From a bacterium (GTDB lineage Bacteria > Acidobacteriota > Polarisedimenticolia > J045): a stretch of DNA of 60,108 nt. Positions within the stretch are counted from its first letter, which is position 1, and each line of letters starts with the position of its first letter. Where the stretch lies: contig JAJFTU010000027.1 in the NCBI GenBank assembly GCA_021372775.1, positions 1 to 60,108 of the forward strand, in the 5' to 3' direction. The notes under the pieces are model-generated. The model ran no database searches and had not been told where the DNA came from. It worked only from the letters and a program-made list of their open reading frames with translations. The position numbers and the translations under genes are program-made. Below are positions 8,961 through 16,298 of the stretch, piece after piece.

Positions 8961-10022
8961 ATGCGGTTCGAGCTTCTTCGGCCGGTCTTGGGGATCACGG
9001 CGCTCGGCGTCGTCGTCGTCGGGGCGGCGCGGACGCTCTGGCCGTTCCTCGACCCGATCCTCTGGGCGATGATCCTCGGCTCGGCCACCTGGCCCGCCTA
9101 TCGCCGCCTGCGCGCGTGGTTCGGCGGGCGCGAAGGCCTGGCCGCGGCGACGATGACCGCGATCCTCGTCCTCGTCGTCGTCATCCCCGTGTTCTTCCTC
9201 TCCCTCTCGCTCGTGCGCGAAGTCCAGCCGACGGTCGAGCGGATGCAGAAGTGGGCCGAGGGGGGCGCGCTGGAGATGCCCGACTGGGTCAAGAACGTGC
9301 CGGGGCTCGAAGGGCAGGTCAAGCCGTGGATGGAGCGGATGACCGACCCGCGGACGCGCGAGGCCTGGATCCGCGGCACGCTGCTCCCGGCGGAGCGGCT
9401 GCTGCGTTGGAGCCGGAACATCCTTCACGTCGCGGCCGTGGCGCTGCTCGCCGTCTTCGCGCTCTTCTTCGTCTACCGCGACGGCGAGAAGGCGGCGCGC
9501 GAGGTCGGACTGCTGCTCGACAAGATCGCCGGCGGGCAGGGGAAGGAACTGCTCCGCGCCGTGCGCGAGACGGTCCGCGCCGTCTTCTTCGGCTGGCTTC
9601 TCACCGCCGCCGCGCAGGGCGTGGTCTCGATGATCGGCTACTGGATCTGCGGCCTCGGCTCGCCGGTCCTGCTCGGCGTGGCCACCGGCCTCGCCGCGGT
9701 GATTCCGTTCGGCGTGGGGCTGGTCTGGATCCCCGCCGTCGCCTCGCTCGCCCTCGCGGGGGAGTGGGGGAAGGCGGTCTTCCTGACGGTCTGGAGCCTC
9801 GGCTTCGTCGGCCTGATCGACAACTTCCTCCGCCCGCTCTTCATCTCCGGCCCGTCGAAGATCCCGTTCGTGATCGTCTTCTTCGGCGTGATGGGCGGGC
9901 TGCTCGTCTACGGGCTCCTCGGGCTGGTCCTCGGCCCCTGCTTCCTCGCGATCCTGCTGGCCCTCTGGCGCCAGTGGAGCGGGACGCTCGTCGCCGCCTC
10001 CGGTCCGGAGGCGCAAACTTGA
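8961..10022 (+). CDS. AI-2E family transporter (PerM/UPF0118 permease)
   Basis: A 353-residue polytopic membrane protein. Paired N-terminal helices (LGITALGVVVVGAARTLWPF, then a second ending before WPAYRRLRAW) are followed by a third helix and a soluble stretch (EVQPTVERMQKWAEGG). Four or more C-terminal helices include VLLGVATGLAAVIPFGVGLV and the conserved IDNFLRPLFISG, the AI-2E/PerM hallmark. Family members export autoinducer-2 in a few species and act as Na+/H+ antiporters in others, so the cargo is unknown here. It stands alone between dus and tRNA-Gly. Confidence 0.92.
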   Translation: MRFELLRPVLGITALGVVVVGAARTLWPFLDPILWAMILGSATWPAYRRLRAWFGGREGLAAATMTAILVLVVVIPVFFLSLSLVREVQPTVERMQKWAEGGALEMPDWVKNVPGLEGQVKPWMERMTDPRTREAWIRGTLLPAERLLRWSRNILHVAAVALLAVFALFFVYRDGEKAAREVGLLLDKIAGGQGKELLRAVRETVRAVFFGWLLTAAAQGVVSMIGYWICGLGSPVLLGVATGLAAVIPFGVGLVWIPAVASLALAGEWGKAVFLTVWSLGFVGLIDNFLRPLFISGPSKIPFVIVFFGVMGGLLVYGLLGLVLGPCFLAILLALWRQWSGTLVAASGPEAQT

Positions 10023-10041
10023 CGCCCCCGGCGGCGTCGGC

Positions 10042-10070
10042 TTGCGCGCCGCGCCCCCGTTGGCTAGAAT
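10042..10070 (+). promoter_or_regulatory. Sigma-70-type promoter of tRNA-Gly
   Basis: TTGCGC at 10042-10047 and TAGAAT at 10065-10070 are separated by exactly 17 bp. The predicted transcription start near 10077 lies about 20 bp before the mature tRNA 5' end. It is one of the clearest promoter matches in the window. Confidence 0.75.
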
Positions 10071-10096
10071 CCGCCCGCTGTTGATCGAGACCCCGA

Positions 10097-10172
<76 letters not shown>

Positions 10173-10191
10173 TTCTTCGGTCGTCGTCGCG

Positions 10192-10222
10192 CGCCGGGCC
10201 GGTCGCCCGGCGTTTTCGTTTT
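10192..10222 (+). terminator. Intrinsic terminator after tRNA-Gly
   Basis: An 8-bp GC stem (CGCCGGGC at 10192-10199 with GCCCGGCG at 10205-10212) and a 5-nt loop are followed by TTTTCGTTTT. It lies 20 bp after the tRNA, making the tRNA a single-gene transcription unit. Confidence 0.85.
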
Positions 10223-10326
10223 CGGGACTTCCCGCGCCGCGTTGACGCGCGGAAACGCCGGTTGCTACGATCGCGCCGCGGCGGCGGCCGCGCCGGGGGG
10301 CGCGCCGTTCCGCGGGGAGGCGGGCA

Positions 10327-11136
10327 GTGGTCTCGATCGGGGCTTCGGACGTCGGCCGGGCCGCGGGCGACCGCGGCGGCCGGCGCGCGCTCGTCACGGG
10401 GGCCGGCGGCGGCATCGGCCGCGCCCTCTCGCTCCGTCTCGCCGCCCGCGGCTGGCGGCTGGCGCTGGTCGGGCATCGTCCCGCGCCGCTGCGGGAGACC
10501 GCGCGGCTCTGCCGCGGGCTCGGCGCCGAAACGCTCGAGCTGGCCGCCGACGTCGCCGCGCCGCGGGAGGTCGAAGCCGCCGTCGCCGAGGCGGGAAGGA
10601 CGTTCGGCGCCCTCGACGGCGTCGCGAACAACGCCGGCGCGGTGCGGCACGAGCCGATCGAGGAACTCGAGCCGGACGCGTGGCGCGCGATGCTCGACGT
10701 CAACCTGACCGGGCCGTACCTCGTCACGCGCGCCGCGCTGCCGTGGCTGCGGCGCGGGGACGCGCCGTCGGTGGTGATGGTCTCCTCGACGCTGGGGATG
10801 GTCGGGCTCCCGCGGTCCGCGGCGTACTGCGCGGCCAAGGGCGGGCTCAACAACTTCGCCCGCGCCCTGGCGGTCGAGCTGGCCCCGCAGGGGGTGCGGG
10901 TCAACGTCGTCTGCCCCGGCGTGATCGACACGCCGATGCTCGACGCGCCGGGGGAGGATCCGTCCGACCGCGCGGCGCGGGTCGCCCGCCTGGGGCGTCT
11001 TCACCCGATCGGCCGGGTCGGCGCGCCGGACGAGGTCGCCCTCGTCGTCGAGGGGCTTCTGGCGCCCGGGCCGGCGTTCCTGACCGGAGCGGTGATTCCG
11101 GTGGACGGAGGCCAGACCGCCGGCTTCCTGGAGTAG
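10327..11136 (+). CDS. Short-chain dehydrogenase/reductase (FabG-like)
   Basis: A 269-residue NAD(P)-dependent classical SDR. Cofactor motif TGAGGGIG (24-31), NNAG (101-104) and the catalytic Ser153/154, Tyr167 and Lys171 (YCAAK) are all present. The C-terminus reads VRVNVVCPGVIDTPM and ends ITG-like (FLTGAVIPVDGGQTAGF). GTG 10327 is preceded by GGGGAGG at 10314-10320, about 6 nt away. Closest in style to 3-oxoacyl-ACP reductase, but no fatty-acid genes are adjacent, so substrate remains open. Confidence 0.9.
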   Translation: MVSIGASDVGRAAGDRGGRRALVTGAGGGIGRALSLRLAARGWRLALVGHRPAPLRETARLCRGLGAETLELAADVAAPREVEAAVAEAGRTFGALDGVANNAGAVRHEPIEELEPDAWRAMLDVNLTGPYLVTRAALPWLRRGDAPSVVMVSSTLGMVGLPRSAAYCAAKGGLNNFARALAVELAPQGVRVNVVCPGVIDTPMLDAPGEDPSDRAARVARLGRLHPIGRVGAPDEVALVVEGLLAPGPAFLTGAVIPVDGGQTAGFLE

Positions 11137-11259
11137 GCCGAACCGGGGCGGGACGCCCGGCCCGGGCGGGCAAACTGGATGGCCGCGCCGGCGCCGCCGC
11201 CGTAGACTTCCCCTGATCCGGGGGATGCTGCGCCCACAACTACGAGGGGTCCGTTCGCG

Positions 11260-11649
11260 ATGACCGAAGAGCAGTCGTCCCGCAAAGTGCGCGTTCTGGT
11301 CGTGGATGACGAAGAGGCGATCCGGGAAGGGATCGGCCGCGCGCTCGCGCGCCGCGGCTGCGCCGTCCAGACCGCCGGCGACGGGTTCGAGGCCGGCTAC
11401 CAGATGGCCGCCTTCAAGCCGGAAGTCGTCCTGCTCGACATCGTCATGCCGGGCATGGGCGGCTTCGACGTCTGCGAGCGGATGCGCCGCATGCGTGACG
11501 GCGAGAAGCTGAAGATCATCATCCTCACCGGCTTCGGCGGTTCGGGGAACAACGAACAGTCGCTGATCTCCGGGGCCGATTTGTTCCTCACCAAGCCGCA
11601 GGACACCAAAAGCCTGATGGCCCACATCGAGGACATACTCGGAGACTGA
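11260..11649 (+). CDS. Single-domain response regulator (CheY-like receiver)
   Basis: A 129-residue stand-alone REC domain with no output domain. The acidic pair Asp16-Asp17, the phospho-acceptor Asp60 (LLDIVMPGMGG), Thr90 (IILTGFGG) and Lys112 (LTKP) are all conserved. The loop after Thr90 has an extra Gly/Ser/Asn-rich stretch (GGSGNNEQ), longer than in CheY. It ends 6 bp before a histidine kinase gene, its likely phosphodonor. Without an output domain it must act by protein binding or as a relay. Confidence 0.93.
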   Translation: MTEEQSSRKVRVLVVDDEEAIREGIGRALARRGCAVQTAGDGFEAGYQMAAFKPEVVLLDIVMPGMGGFDVCERMRRMRDGEKLKIIILTGFGGSGNNEQSLISGADLFLTKPQDTKSLMAHIEDILGD

Positions 11650-11655
11650 AAGCGC

Positions 11656-12723
11656 ATGACCGGTCCCGACGCGCCCGACGCGGTCCTCGCCTGGACGAGG
11701 GTCGCCGACGATCCGAACGGAGCGCTGCTCATCGATGCCGGAGGACGCATCGTCGAGCTCAACGAGACCGCCGCCGCGCTTTTGGGACGCCCCGCGGCCC
11801 GCTGCCGCGGACGCCGCCTGCTCGCGCTCCTGCCGCCCGCCGCGATGGAGGCGGTGCGGCGCGCGCTGCCGGGGTTCCTCGCCTCGGGAAGGCTGCGCGA
11901 CCTCGAAGTGACGATCGACGAGGGGGGCGAGACGAGGCTGCTCCTCGTGGACGGCCTCGCGCTCCGGTGCGACGGCGGCGCCTTCGCCGGCGCGCGTCTC
12001 GCGGTGCGCGACGCGACGCGGCGCGAGGCGCGGCGCGCGCACGAGGCCGACGTCGCGGTCCGCGCGGCGCTGTCCCGCTTCGCCGCGGCGATCGCGCACA
12101 AGATCAACAACCCGCTCCAAGGGCTCGTCGTGCGGCTCGAGCTGCTCGAGGAAGACTGCGCCGAAGGGGGCGCCGATCCGGACCTGATCGAGAAGATCGC
12201 CGAAGGGGTGGCGCGGATCCAAGGCGTCGTCCGCGACCTGCCGACGCTGCAGCGGAACCACGAGCCGGCGCCGGAGGAGGCGGGCGCGCCGCTGCACAAG
12301 GTCCTCGCCGAGACGCTCGCGCTGGTCGAGGACCCGGCCGCCCATCGGCGCGTCGCGCTCGTCCTCGACGCCCCCGGCGAAGTTCCGCCGAGCTCGGTTC
12401 CCGCGGCCGTCGTGCGCGACATCATGACCGCGCTGCTGCTCAACGCCGTGCGCGCGGCGCGTCCCGGCGGCGAGGTCGAGCTGACGGTCCTCGCGGACGG
12501 GGACGGCGGCACGCTCGTCGTCGTCCACGACGACGCGCCGGCGATCGACGAAGGGCGGCTGGGGCACGTTTTCGACCCGTTCACGGGGTGCGAGGCGGGC
12601 CGCGGCGACGACTGCGGCCTCTTCGTCGCCTTCCTGCTGGCCCGCCGCTACGGCGCGCGGCTCGCCGTGTCGTCGTGCGCCGGGCGAGGCAACACTTTCA
12701 AGCTCCTCCTGCCTTCCGCCTGA
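11656..12723 (+). CDS. PAS-containing sensor histidine kinase, soluble, with degenerate ATP-binding boxes
   Basis: A 355-residue protein without membrane segments, so a cytoplasmic sensor. Residues 15-125 form a PAS-like domain (LLIDAGGRIVELNETAAALL). The H-box AAIAHKINNPLQGL holds the putative phospho-His148. An N-box Asn263 (ALLLNAVRAARPGG) is present. The G1 box reads HDDAPAID where DxGxG is normal, and G2 reads DDCGLFVAF instead of GxGL. It may therefore bind ATP poorly or act as a phosphatase. Directly downstream of the receiver gene, with which it forms a two-gene system. Confidence 0.85.
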   Translation: MTGPDAPDAVLAWTRVADDPNGALLIDAGGRIVELNETAAALLGRPAARCRGRRLLALLPPAAMEAVRRALPGFLASGRLRDLEVTIDEGGETRLLLVDGLALRCDGGAFAGARLAVRDATRREARRAHEADVAVRAALSRFAAAIAHKINNPLQGLVVRLELLEEDCAEGGADPDLIEKIAEGVARIQGVVRDLPTLQRNHEPAPEEAGAPLHKVLAETLALVEDPAAHRRVALVLDAPGEVPPSSVPAAVVRDIMTALLLNAVRAARPGGEVELTVLADGDGGTLVVVHDDAPAIDEGRLGHVFDPFTGCEAGRGDDCGLFVAFLLARRYGARLAVSSCAGRGNTFKLLLPSA

Positions 12724-12759
12724 CCCGCGCGCCGCCGCGCGCTACCATCGGGTTCCGCC

Positions 12760-14589
12760 ATGAGCCTCGATGCGATCCCGATCCTTCCCGCCCCCGACTG
12801 CTCGTGCGAATGTCGGCCGGTGGCGCTCGTGCGCGACGGCGTGCTCCTCGGCCTCGAAGGGGAGGACGGCGCGCCGCCGTGCGACGCCTGCCTCGCCGCC
12901 GCCTTCCGCGCGCAGGACCCGGCGCGCCTGACGCAGCCGCTCCGCGCGCGCGGCATCGAGCGGGACGCCGCGCGCCCGGAAGAGATGGACCCGGCGCCGT
13001 GGGACGAGGTCGTGGACCGGGTCGCGTTCCTGCTCGCCGAGGCGGCGCGCGGCCAGCGACGCGTCGTCTGGATCTCCTGCGGCGGCGCGCCGCGCCTGCT
13101 GCAGGCCGTGCCGCGGCGGATCGGCCGCCTCGTGCCCGATCTCACGTTGATCCGCCGCCAGCCGCCGCGGGAACGTCTCGGCCGGCTGCTCGACGGGATG
13201 CTCTATCCCGACGAGCGGGCCGGCGCCGACGGGCTCAAGAGCGCCGACCTGATCGTCGCCTGGGGCGCCGATCCGCGCCGCGGGCCGCCGCCCCTCTGGT
13301 TCGCCGCGTCGGCCGCGGTCGAGCGCGGCGCGAAGCTCGTCGTCGTCGATCCGCGCGCCTCGGCCAGCGCCCGCGAGGGAACGCTCCACCTGCCGCTGCG
13401 CCCGGCGACCGACGTCGCGCTGGCGATGACGCTCGTCGAGCGGCTCCGTCCGACCTCGGAGCGCGCGGCGTCGTTCCCGGCCCTGCTCAACTCCGCCCTC
13501 TCGGAGTGGCCGACCGCGCGCGGCGCGGAGGTCTGCGGCCTCGCGCCGCGCGACGTCGAGCGGCTCGCCGGCTGGCTCGCCGAGGCGAAGCAACCGGCCC
13601 TTCTGCTCGGCGGCGGGCTCGCCCGCCAGCCGGAGGCGCTGATGGCGGTGCACGCCGTCGTGCTCCTCGCCCGCTCGGCGAAGGCGCTGATCGTCGGCCC
13701 CTCGTCCGCGCCCGATCCGTCGCTCGGCGTGCTCCTGCCGAACGGCTCGTCGTCGGCGCGCGAGGCGGAGGCCGGGGCGCTGGACCGCGAACTGGCCGCC
13801 CGGGAGCCGCGCCACGACCTCGTGATCGTCGAGGGGGGCGATCCGCTCGACGAGTTCCCGGCCGGCGGCGGCCTGCCCGGCTACCTGCGCCAAGCCGGGT
13901 TCATCGTGACGCTCGCCGACGTTTGGAGCCGTTGCTGCGCCCTCTCCGACATCGTCCTGCCGGTCGCGGCCCACGTGGAGCGGGGAGACGCGGCGGGGCT
14001 GCGCTGGCCGCCGACGATGCGGCTCGGCCGCCCCGCGCTGCCGCCGCGGCGGGACGCGCGGACCGACGCCGCCGTCTGGCGCGCGGTCGCGAAGCGGGTC
14101 GGCTGGCCGGAGCGTTGGTTCCCCGCCGACCCGGCCGACCTGGCCCGCGAGGTTTCCGCGTACGGCGTGCCGACGTTCCGCCTGACCGGCCTTCCGGGGC
14201 GCTGGGAGCCTCCTGTCTTCCGCGAGGCGGGGGAGGGGCCCAGAAGCGCGCCGGACCAGTTCCGCGTCTTCAAGCTCCTTCTGACGCGCGGCGAATGGCA
14301 TCTGCCGATCGGCGTCTTCCCCTCGGGGCCGCCGCCGCTGCTGCTCAATCCGGCCGACGCCGCGGCGCGCGGCCTTTCGGCCGGCCGGATGGTCGTCGTC
14401 CACAACGAGCGGGCGCGGCTCCTGGCGCGGGCGGTCCTCGATCCGGCGCAGCCGCCGGGAGTGGTCGTCCTTCCGGAGCGGTGGCCGGTTCATCGCGGCC
14501 GCTCGGTCAACGAGCTGCTGCCGCCGCAGCGGTTCGAAGGGGACGGCGAAGCGCCGGAGCCCTGCCTGGTCGATCTCGCCAAGCCGTGA
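12760..14589 (+). CDS. Molybdopterin oxidoreductase family protein with atypical N-terminal cysteines
   Basis: A 609-residue relative of the bis-MGD (DMSO reductase) superfamily. The motif RLTQPLRARG followed by MDPAPWDEVVDRVAFLL matches the family's PLxRxG...WDEAL signature. Further matches are LIVAWGADPRR, VVDPRASASA and a C-terminal dinucleotide-binding part (NPADAAARGLSAGRMVVVHN). The usual CxxCxxxC(n)C cluster motif is replaced by Cys14, Cys16, Cys18, Cys41 and Cys44, so an Fe-S cluster may be absent or altered. No electron-transfer subunit, chaperone or cofactor gene is adjacent. It could be FwdB-like or a divergent oxidoreductase; substrate unknown. Confidence 0.8.
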   Translation: MSLDAIPILPAPDCSCECRPVALVRDGVLLGLEGEDGAPPCDACLAAAFRAQDPARLTQPLRARGIERDAARPEEMDPAPWDEVVDRVAFLLAEAARGQRRVVWISCGGAPRLLQAVPRRIGRLVPDLTLIRRQPPRERLGRLLDGMLYPDERAGADGLKSADLIVAWGADPRRGPPPLWFAASAAVERGAKLVVVDPRASASAREGTLHLPLRPATDVALAMTLVERLRPTSERAASFPALLNSALSEWPTARGAEVCGLAPRDVERLAGWLAEAKQPALLLGGGLARQPEALMAVHAVVLLARSAKALIVGPSSAPDPSLGVLLPNGSSSAREAEAGALDRELAAREPRHDLVIVEGGDPLDEFPAGGGLPGYLRQAGFIVTLADVWSRCCALSDIVLPVAAHVERGDAAGLRWPPTMRLGRPALPPRRDARTDAAVWRAVAKRVGWPERWFPADPADLAREVSAYGVPTFRLTGLPGRWEPPVFREAGEGPRSAPDQFRVFKLLLTRGEWHLPIGVFPSGPPPLLLNPADAAARGLSAGRMVVVHNERARLLARAVLDPAQPPGVVVLPERWPVHRGRSVNELLPPQRFEGDGEAPEPCLVDLAKP

Positions 14590-14610
14590 CGGCGCGGCCG
14601 GGCCGCGGCG

Positions 14611-15615
14611 CTAGCGCTCGATCCGGACGACGAGCGATCCCTCGACGCGGCTCTCCCGCAGCTTGGAGAGCGCGTCGTCGATCCGCTCGAGCGGGGCGGT
14701 CTCGATCCGCGGCGCGAGCGGGAGCCGGGCCGCCAGCGCGAGGAAATCGGCGGCGTCGGACCTCGTCGCGTTGGCCACCGACCGCAGGACCCGCTCGCGG
14801 TAGAGCAGGCGGTCGTAGTCGAGGGGCGGAATCTCGGTCATCGTCACCCCGGCCAGCGCGAGCGTCCCGCCGGAGGCCAGCGCCCCCAAGGCGCGCGGGA
14901 CGAGCCCGCCCGCGGGCGCGAAGCAGATCGCGCCGTCCAAGGGGGCGGGGACCGGCCCGTCGGCCGGCCCGGCCCACGCCGCGCCGAGGTCGAGGGCGAG
15001 CCGCCGGTGGGCCTCCCCCCGGGTGAAGACGAAGACCTCGTGCCCCTGCGCCCGCGCGACCTGCAGCGTCAGGTGGGCCGACGCGCCGAATCCGTAGAGG
15101 CCGATCCGCGCCGGACGGTCGAGGCCCAGAAGGCGGAAGGCGCGGTAGCCGATCACCCCGCCGCAGAGGAGCGGGGCGGCCTCCTCGTCGGCGAACCGTT
15201 CCGGGAGCGGGACGAGAAAGCGGGCCGGCGCCGCCATCAGCTCGGCGAACCCGCCGTCGGCGGAGAAGCCGTTGAACTGCGCCTCGGGGCAGAGGTTCTC
15301 GAGCCCGCGGCGGCAAAACTCGCACCCCCCGCAGGCGCGGCGCAGCCAGAACGCCCCGACCCGCGCGCCGGCCGGGGGGCCGCCCCCGTCGGCGGCGGGG
15401 CGGACGATTTTGCCTACCGCCTGATGGCCCAGGACGAGCGGAAGGCGGGGCGGCCGCAACTCCCCCTCCACAAGGTGCAGATCAGTCCGACAGAGGGCGC
15501 AGCAGACGACGGCGACCAGCGCCTCGTCCGGCCGGGGCGTCGGCGCGGGGTGTTCGGCGACGTCCAAAAGCGTGTGCCGACGGTCGGCCGACCGGCGCAG
15601 CACGGCGGCTTTCAT
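14611..15615 (-). CDS. Zinc-dependent alcohol dehydrogenase (MDR family)
   Basis: A 334-residue NAD(P)-dependent alcohol dehydrogenase. Catalytic-zinc residues Cys42 and His47 (CRTDLH) and His64 (GHQAVG) are visible, as are the four structural-zinc cysteines Cys95, Cys98, Cys101 and Cys109. The segment LCGGVIGYRAFRLLGL and the cofactor motif GLYGFGASAHL place it near the AdhA/YahK branch. The usual GHE is GHQ, and the glycine motif is GFGASA rather than GxGGxG. It converges with the molybdopterin gene, stops 21 bp apart. Substrate unknown. Confidence 0.9.
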   Translation of the reverse strand: MKAAVLRRSADRRHTLLDVAEHPAPTPRPDEALVAVVCCALCRTDLHLVEGELRPPRLPLVLGHQAVGKIVRPAADGGGPPAGARVGAFWLRRACGGCEFCRRGLENLCPEAQFNGFSADGGFAELMAAPARFLVPLPERFADEEAAPLLCGGVIGYRAFRLLGLDRPARIGLYGFGASAHLTLQVARAQGHEVFVFTRGEAHRRLALDLGAAWAGPADGPVPAPLDGAICFAPAGGLVPRALGALASGGTLALAGVTMTEIPPLDYDRLLYRERVLRSVANATRSDAADFLALAARLPLAPRIETAPLERIDDALSKLRESRVEGSLVVRIER

Positions 15616-16039
15616 GGCTCCGCGGGGCTCCTGTTGGCCGGGGTCACCAACACCCCGGGCCGCCCGCTAATGTTACGAAGATATGGATTTCCACCGCTTC
15701 ATCCACAGCTGTGAAAATCGGTTTGTCGACGATGCGGGACGAAAAACGTCAAATTCCCGACACCCTCTGACCGCGACGCAAAACGTCGTTTGCCGGAGGG
15801 CGGCGCGCGCCCTGATGAGTCGCGCCGTTCCTGACCGGCGTCCAGAAAATGCGTTCGGCGATTGCGCCGCGGGACTGAACTCTCTCCATCCGCGCCAATG
15901 CGCGCAGGGTGGGTGATTTCGCGCACGCCTTGGATTCGTTTATGTTCGTTTGCGTTCGCGATCAGCGCCGGACTAGCCGGTATGTTTGGCACGCGCGTTG
16001 CTCTATTGAAGGGCGCGGAGGCAAGCGGCTTGCCGCGGC
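15616..16039. other. Gene-poor intergenic segment upstream of the alcohol dehydrogenase gene
   Basis: Noticeably lower in GC than its surroundings and without a credible gene. The 15661-15790 part is AT-richer and contains a perfect palindrome CACAGCTGTG (15704-15713), flanked by opposed sequences one base off the DnaA-box consensus. The dehydrogenase promoter should lie here on the minus strand. Together with the next entry it makes the only gene-free stretch over 300 bp in the window. Confidence 0.6.
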
Positions 16040-16202
16040 CGCCGCCGGGAAGACTGGCCAAATTGGCCGGGAGCTCGGGAAACCGAATACGGGCCTGACG
16101 ACAACGGGTGGGGAACGGCCCGTCGGACCGAACCTGGCTTCGTCTAGTCTTCCGCATTATTCGCCAAATCCCCCGCGGACTTGTCCGCGGGGGATTTATT
16201 TT
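16040..16202 (+). ncRNA. Candidate structured RNA or leader, ending in an intrinsic terminator
   Basis: Several nested complementary segments suggest a folded RNA on the plus strand. GGAAGACT (16048-16055) pairs with AGTCTTCC (16146-16153). Inside are TCGG-GAAA-CCGA (16075-16086), a GNRA-capped hairpin, and ACGGGCC (16089-16095) with GGCCCGT (16117-16123). The strong terminator at 16166-16202 follows. It lacks the hallmark sequences of tmRNA, RNase P RNA and SRP RNA as I know them. It could be a free small RNA or an attenuating leader of the downstream EF-G gene. Folding is inferred by eye. Confidence 0.45.
16166..16202 (+). terminator. Strong intrinsic terminator upstream of the EF-G gene
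   Basis: A perfect 14-bp stem (16166-16179 with 16184-16197), loop CTTG, then ATTTT. It sits 97 bp before the EF-G start codon with no gene ending upstream on the plus strand, so it must close a non-coding transcript or act as an attenuator. Confidence 0.9.
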
Positions 16203-16298
16203 GGTCCGGTTCCGCGCCGCGTTGCGGCGCCCGCGCGACGCCTGCTACCTTCTCCCGTTCCGCCGCGCACAAGACGCGTCGATCGACAGAGGCCTCCC

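Noticed and set aside
15701-15718. Paired DnaA-box-like sequences around CACAGCTGTG, a possible replication origin
   Set aside because: Both are one mismatch from consensus, only two occur, and no dnaA, dnaN, gidA or parAB gene is in the window. Probably a regulatory dyad.
15699-16157. A 152-codon minus-strand open frame in the gene-free region
   Set aside because: No ribosome site, atypical codon use, and it overlaps the predicted structured RNA.
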